From NCBI GenBank assembly GCA_030452125.1, contig JAKDMV010000011.1:1-46708 (forward strand): a stretch of 46,708 nt of DNA, given 5' to 3'. This document shows positions 43,468 to 46,708 of the stretch, piece by piece; position 1 is the first letter of the stretch, and every line of letters starts with the position of its first letter. This DNA is from Micrococcaceae bacterium. GTDB taxonomy: Bacteria > Actinomycetota > Actinomycetes > Actinomycetales > Micrococcaceae. The notes below the pieces were generated by a model. It did not search any database, had not been told where the DNA came from, and saw only the letters and a list, made by a program, of their open reading frames with translations. Position numbers and translations under genes: made by a program.

Positions 43468-45786
43468 GTGAGAGAACCCAACGCACTGATCGAGCAACTG
43501 GGCCATGGCGATTCCCCCGAGGCCTTGACGCATCTGCACGTCATCCCGGCCCGTGAAGCCGTCCATGGTCCGTGGCCGGAGTGGGCGCATCCGGAGGTCG
43601 TGGAGGCCTTCGAACGGTGCGGCGTCCAGACTCCCTGGTTGCACCAGGTGCAAGCGGCCCACAGTGCCCACGAGGGCCATCACACGATCGTTGCCACGGG
43701 CACGGCCTCCGGCAAGTCCCTTTCCTACCAGTTGCCTGCCCTGGACGCGATCCACCGGGCAGAGCTGGACCAGACGGTCAGCCTGCGGACCACCGGTTCG
43801 GTGGTGCTCTACCTCTCCCCCACCAAGGCGCTGGCCGCCGACCAGCGTTCCGCACTGATCGGCTTGGGGTTGCCCACGGTGAAGGTCGCCAGCTACGACG
43901 GGGACACCGACCCCGGCGAACGCCGGTGGATCCGCGATCATGCCAATCTCGTGTTGACCAACCCGGACATGCTGCATTTCGGGATCCTGCCCAACCATCC
44001 GGGGTGGGCCCGGTTCTTCCGCCGGCTCAGCTACGTCGTCATCGACGAAGCCCACAGCTACCGGGGGGTCTTCGGCTCCCATGTGGCCAACCTGCTGCGG
44101 CGTCTGCGCCGGATCTGCGCCCACTACGGTGCCGACCCCGTGTTCATCGGGGCCTCGGCCACCAGCGCCGATCCCGCCGAGTCCTTCGGACGACTCATCG
44201 GGGCCGAGGCCCGGGAGGTCACCGTCGATTTCTCCCCCCACGGCCAGACCGCGGTGGCGCTCTGGGAACCCCCTCTGCTGGAGGGGCGGGGGGAGAACGG
44301 TGCCCCGGTCCGCCGCACGGTCATCGCCGAGACCGCCGGGCTGTTGGCCCATCTGGTCAGCGGTCAGGTCCGTACCATCGCGTTCATCAAATCGCGGCGG
44401 GGGGCGGAGACCATCTCCAGCATCGCCCGCCGTCTGGTCGACGAGGTCCACCCGTCGCTGCCCGGCCGTATTGCCGCCTACCGTTCCGGCTACCTGCCCG
44501 AGGAACGCCGGGACCTGGAAACCCAGCTGCGTACCGGTGAACTGCTCGGGATCGCGTCGACCTCGGCACTGGAATTGGGCATCGACGTCGCCGGTTTGGA
44601 TGCGGTGCTGGTGGCGGGTTGGCCGGGGACCCGGGCCTCGTTCTTCCAGCAGATCGGCCGCGCCGGCCGGGCGGGCCAGGATGCGCTGGCCACATTCGTC
44701 GCCAGCGACGACCCGCTGGATACGTATCTGGTCCACCACCCGGAAGCCATTTTCGAGACTTCGGTCGAAGCCACCGTCTTCGATCCGTCCAACCCCTACG
44801 TGTTGGGCCCCCACCTGTGTTCTGCGGCGGCCGAGCAGCCGCTGCGCACCGAGGAGGTGGAACTGTTCGGCGCGAGCGCGGCCGGACTGTTGGATTCGCT
44901 GGTGGACCGCGGGTACCTGCGCCGACGCCCGTCGGGCTGGTTCTGGACCCACCCGGAGAACGCCGCCTCGATGGTGAACCTGCGGGCGGACGGCGGTGGC
45001 CCGATGAACATCATCGATGCCGCCACCGGCGCCCTGCTGGGAACCATGGGGTCCCCACAGACCCAATACCAGGCCCATACCGGGGCGGTCTATGTGCATC
45101 AAGGAACCACCTATGTGGTGGAGGAGCTCAATGAGCAGGACCACTGCGTGCTGGTCCAGCGGGCCACCCCTGATTTCTACACCCAGGCCCGGGACATCAC
45201 CACCATCGGGGTCCTCGAGGTCCTGCGCACCCTGGATTGGGGCCCGGTCCAGGTGCACTTCGGCGAGGTGAAGGTGACCACGCAAGTGGTCTCCTTCCAA
45301 CGCAAGGCGTTGGTCTCCAACGAGATCCTCGGAGAAGAGCCCCTGGAACTCGAGGCCCGGGACCTGTTCACCAAGGCCATCTGGTTCACCGTGCCCGAAC
45401 GCGAGATGGCGGCGGCGGGAATCCTTCCCGATGCCGCCCCCGGGGCCTTGCACGCCGCCGAACACGCGGGCATCGGCATGCTCCCGCTGGTGGCCACCAG
45501 CGACCGGTGGGATATCGGCGGGGTCTCCACTGCATTGCACGTGGACACCGGGATGCCCACCATCTTCGTCTATGACGGACATCCCGGCGGCGCCGGTTTC
45601 GTCGAGCGGGCCTTCGAGCAGGTCACCGTCTGGCTACGGGCCACCCGGGAGGCCATCAGCGCCTGTGAGTGCGACGCAGGATGCCCCTCCTGCGTCCAGT
45701 CCCCCAAATGCGGCAATCGCAACAACCCCTTGGACAAGGCAGGAGCCATCGCCTTGCTGGGGCTGTTGCTGCGGCACGCTTCATGA
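43468..45786 (+). CDS. DEAD/DEAH-box helicase with DUF1998 zinc module (MrfA/YprA-like)
   Basis: Superfamily 2 helicase of 772 residues. Motif I is ATGTASGKS (about 76-84), motif II DEAH near residue 192, motif III GASATSAD, and motif VI QIGRAGRAGQ. The C-terminal DUF1998 region ends in CECDAGCPSCVQSPKCG, the four-Cys zinc signature of MrfA, a helicase that repairs mitomycin C damage in Bacillus. GTG 43468 is the only sensible start; a weak -10-like CACACT lies 6 bases before it. In mycobacteria the homologue (Rv3649) lies between topA and the Tad genes, as here. Confidence 0.93.
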   Translation: MREPNALIEQLGHGDSPEALTHLHVIPAREAVHGPWPEWAHPEVVEAFERCGVQTPWLHQVQAAHSAHEGHHTIVATGTASGKSLSYQLPALDAIHRAELDQTVSLRTTGSVVLYLSPTKALAADQRSALIGLGLPTVKVASYDGDTDPGERRWIRDHANLVLTNPDMLHFGILPNHPGWARFFRRLSYVVIDEAHSYRGVFGSHVANLLRRLRRICAHYGADPVFIGASATSADPAESFGRLIGAEAREVTVDFSPHGQTAVALWEPPLLEGRGENGAPVRRTVIAETAGLLAHLVSGQVRTIAFIKSRRGAETISSIARRLVDEVHPSLPGRIAAYRSGYLPEERRDLETQLRTGELLGIASTSALELGIDVAGLDAVLVAGWPGTRASFFQQIGRAGRAGQDALATFVASDDPLDTYLVHHPEAIFETSVEATVFDPSNPYVLGPHLCSAAAEQPLRTEEVELFGASAAGLLDSLVDRGYLRRRPSGWFWTHPENAASMVNLRADGGGPMNIIDAATGALLGTMGSPQTQYQAHTGAVYVHQGTTYVVEELNEQDHCVLVQRATPDFYTQARDITTIGVLEVLRTLDWGPVQVHFGEVKVTTQVVSFQRKALVSNEILGEEPLELEARDLFTKAIWFTVPEREMAAAGILPDAAPGALHAAEHAGIGMLPLVATSDRWDIGGVSTALHVDTGMPTIFVYDGHPGGAGFVERAFEQVTVWLRATREAISACECDAGCPSCVQSPKCGNRNNPLDKAGAIALLGLLLRHAS

Positions 45787-45794
45787 CTGCCTGA

Positions 45795-46229
45795 TCACCC
45801 CGGAGGGGTCCAGGCGGTCGTGGGGGGACCGGCCCTGGAACGACCCGTGGCTTCCACCCCCAGCGGGGCCAGCCAGGAAAGCCCCGGCCCGAGCGGGATG
45901 TTGGTCCGGACGTCGACGACGACTCCTCCGGTCCCTGACCTGTGGCATTGGGCCAGGCCGGCCCCGTTCCGGGCGGCCGTCTGGGCAGCGACGGTGCACG
46001 GTTCACCCGGGGCCAGGCCGCGGGCCGCGTCGGCCGCGGCCAATGCCGCCAGATCGGCGGCGCTGGCCGCCCGACCGGCCGCGGTGGCCACCGCGGACAC
46101 GGACAGGACCACCACCAGGCAGAAGGCGAGGCCGGCGACCAGGGCCACGACCAGCAGTGTCCCGGAACCGCGCTCGGATCCTGCAGGGCAGCGGACGCAG
46201 ACCCCCACGGGTCGCGGTTCAGCGACCAT
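45795..46229 (-). CDS. Rv3654c-family TadE-like protein
   Basis: Small pilus-associated protein of 144 residues. The N-terminus (RCPAGSERGSGTLLVVALVAGLAFCLVVVL) holds the prepilin-type GSGT segment and a single membrane helix followed by a long Ala-rich helix. It probably is a pseudopilin or surface component of the Flp/Tad system. ATG 46229 overlaps the end of the TadE gene by 11 bases; a longer frame from 46505 lies in the shadow of TadE. Its stop is 8 bases from the convergent helicase stop. Confidence 0.82.
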   Translation of the reverse strand: MVAEPRPVGVCVRCPAGSERGSGTLLVVALVAGLAFCLVVVLSVSAVATAAGRAASAADLAALAAADAARGLAPGEPCTVAAQTAARNGAGLAQCHRSGTGGVVVDVRTNIPLGPGLSWLAPLGVEATGRSRAGPPTTAWTPPG

Positions 46230-46602
46230 CGTGGCCCACCGGCCCGCCCGGGTCGGCCTCGGTTCGCGCCTGGGCCTGCGCGCTGAGCACCAGGAACTCC
46301 CGGTCGGAGAGCCAGGGCAGCGTGATCGTGCGGGTGACCTCCACCTTCCGATACCGGCCCGCGGATCCGATCCGGACGGAGGCGCCCTCCCCCGCCAGAC
46401 GATGTCCGGTGTCCACGGCGTGGGCGGCAGGTTCACCCCGGGCCAGTTCCCTGGCTGCCGCCCGGGCCGCCTGTTCCACCCTGACCTGGGTGCTGCCGCA
46501 GACACCCACCCCCAGGACCAGGGCCAGGAAGGCGGCCACCACCGGCAGCAGCACGGCGAACTCCGCCGTGCTGCTGCCTCGCTGGTGATTGACGATCACC
46601 AC
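46219..46602 (-). CDS. TadE-family pilus minor pilin
   Basis: Protein of 127 residues with an N-terminal GSSTAEFAVLLPVVAAFLALVLGVGVCG, the TadE prepilin segment with the conserved Glu five residues after the Gly, then an Ala/Arg-rich helix and a beta-rich C-terminal domain. It belongs to the tight-adherence (Flp) pilus. GTG 46602 is the start given by frame; the next GTG is one codon later, and neither has a strong ribosome site. It starts 6 bases past the DUF4244 stop. Confidence 0.88.
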   Translation of the reverse strand: MVIVNHQRGSSTAEFAVLLPVVAAFLALVLGVGVCGSTQVRVEQAARAAARELARGEPAAHAVDTGHRLAGEGASVRIGSAGRYRKVEVTRTITLPWLSDREFLVLSAQAQARTEADPGGPVGHDGR

Positions 46603-46607
46603 CGGTC

Positions 46608-46708
46608 CTAGAAGGACAGGGCCTGACGCACCAGGCCCATCAGCAGCTCACGGACACCCCCGCTGCTGAGGATGCTCACCAACAACCCGGCAAACCCCAC
46701 GGCGGCCA
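46608..46708 (-). CDS. DUF4244 Flp-type pilin, C-terminal end (partial)
   Basis: The frame enters from the right edge and ends at TAG 46610-46608. The visible 32 residues (AAVGFAGLLVSILSSGG, then VRELLMGLVRQALSF) match the end of DUF4244 pilins, including the closing ALSF. This is the usual gene before TadE in actinobacterial Flp clusters (Rv3656c-like). The N-terminus and the secretion genes lie outside the window. Confidence 0.8.
   Translation of the reverse strand, partial: AAVGFAGLLVSILSSGGVRELLMGLVRQALSF

Noticed and set aside
43417-45582. A 721-codon open frame opposite the helicase
   Set aside because: Antisense shadow of the helicase gene, low-complexity translation and no recognisable domain.

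Overview
The window is high-GC DNA with a dense actinobacterial gene layout, and the gene set points to the order Micrococcales, most likely a Micrococcaceae (Arthrobacter-like) chromosome. This rests on the full menaquinone tail genes menB-menE-menA, system II cytochrome c maturation (TlpA-CcdA-ResB-CcsB), a Rex/glutaredoxin pair, a BldC-like regulator beside the 32-residue ribosomal protein bS22, and a topA / DUF1998 helicase / TadE pilus neighbourhood that resembles Rv3646c-Rv3656c of mycobacteria. I saw no tRNA, rRNA, CRISPR array, prophage or insertion sequence. About 48 genes are supported; the two at the window edges are partial.

Layout. 1-2251: the acidic tail of a cut gene, then an overlapping histidine kinase/response regulator pair. 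2292-12077: a phenylacetate-type catabolic locus. paaZ is transcribed leftward, as is an operon of thiolase, enoyl-CoA hydratase and 3-hydroxyacyl-CoA dehydrogenase followed by a tyrosine phosphatase and an SDR protein. A RIO-family kinase and an MHS-family MFS transporter run the other way. Both leftward paa promoters carry the same 17-bp operator-like sequence, probably the site of a PaaR-type TetR repressor. The ring-epoxidase genes (paaABCDE), paaK, paaG and the repressor are not in the window.

12091-12254 is an anomalous homopolymer and palindrome stretch between convergent genes. 12253-17865: an SRPBCC protein, a bacterial eRF1-like (baeRF3) protein, menB-menE-menA and two small membrane proteins. 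17900-23153: the cytochrome c maturation operon and a histidine phosphatase. 23326-28747: a Pro/Gly/Gln-rich membrane protein, Rex, glutaredoxin-like protein, HAD-IB hydrolase, bS22, BldC-like regulator, flavin reductase and glutamate dehydrogenase. 28913-38626: ArsR regulator, AcuC deacetylase, KtrB-KtrA potassium uptake, ProC, sugar isomerase, Ppx/GppA and topoisomerase I. 38757-46708: second ArsR-like regulator, DUF7059-type methyltransferase, two GNAT proteins, tRNA hydroxylase TrhO, the MrfA-like helicase and the distal end of a Flp/Tad pilus cluster.

How the genes work together: menBEA, ccsB/resB and rex belong to respiratory electron transport and redox sensing. The paa genes feed aromatic carbon to acetyl-CoA and succinyl-CoA. 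The strongest regulatory signal is start-site architecture. At least a dozen genes have a TAnnnT -10 box placed 6 to 8 bases before an ATG or GTG with no Shine-Dalgarno sequence, the signature of leaderless mRNAs. No clearly undescribed defence or mobile system was found. The most interesting leads are the paired operators, the leaderless gene set, the kinase/phosphatase pair embedded in the paa locus, and the GC-extreme palindrome cluster at 12091-12254.
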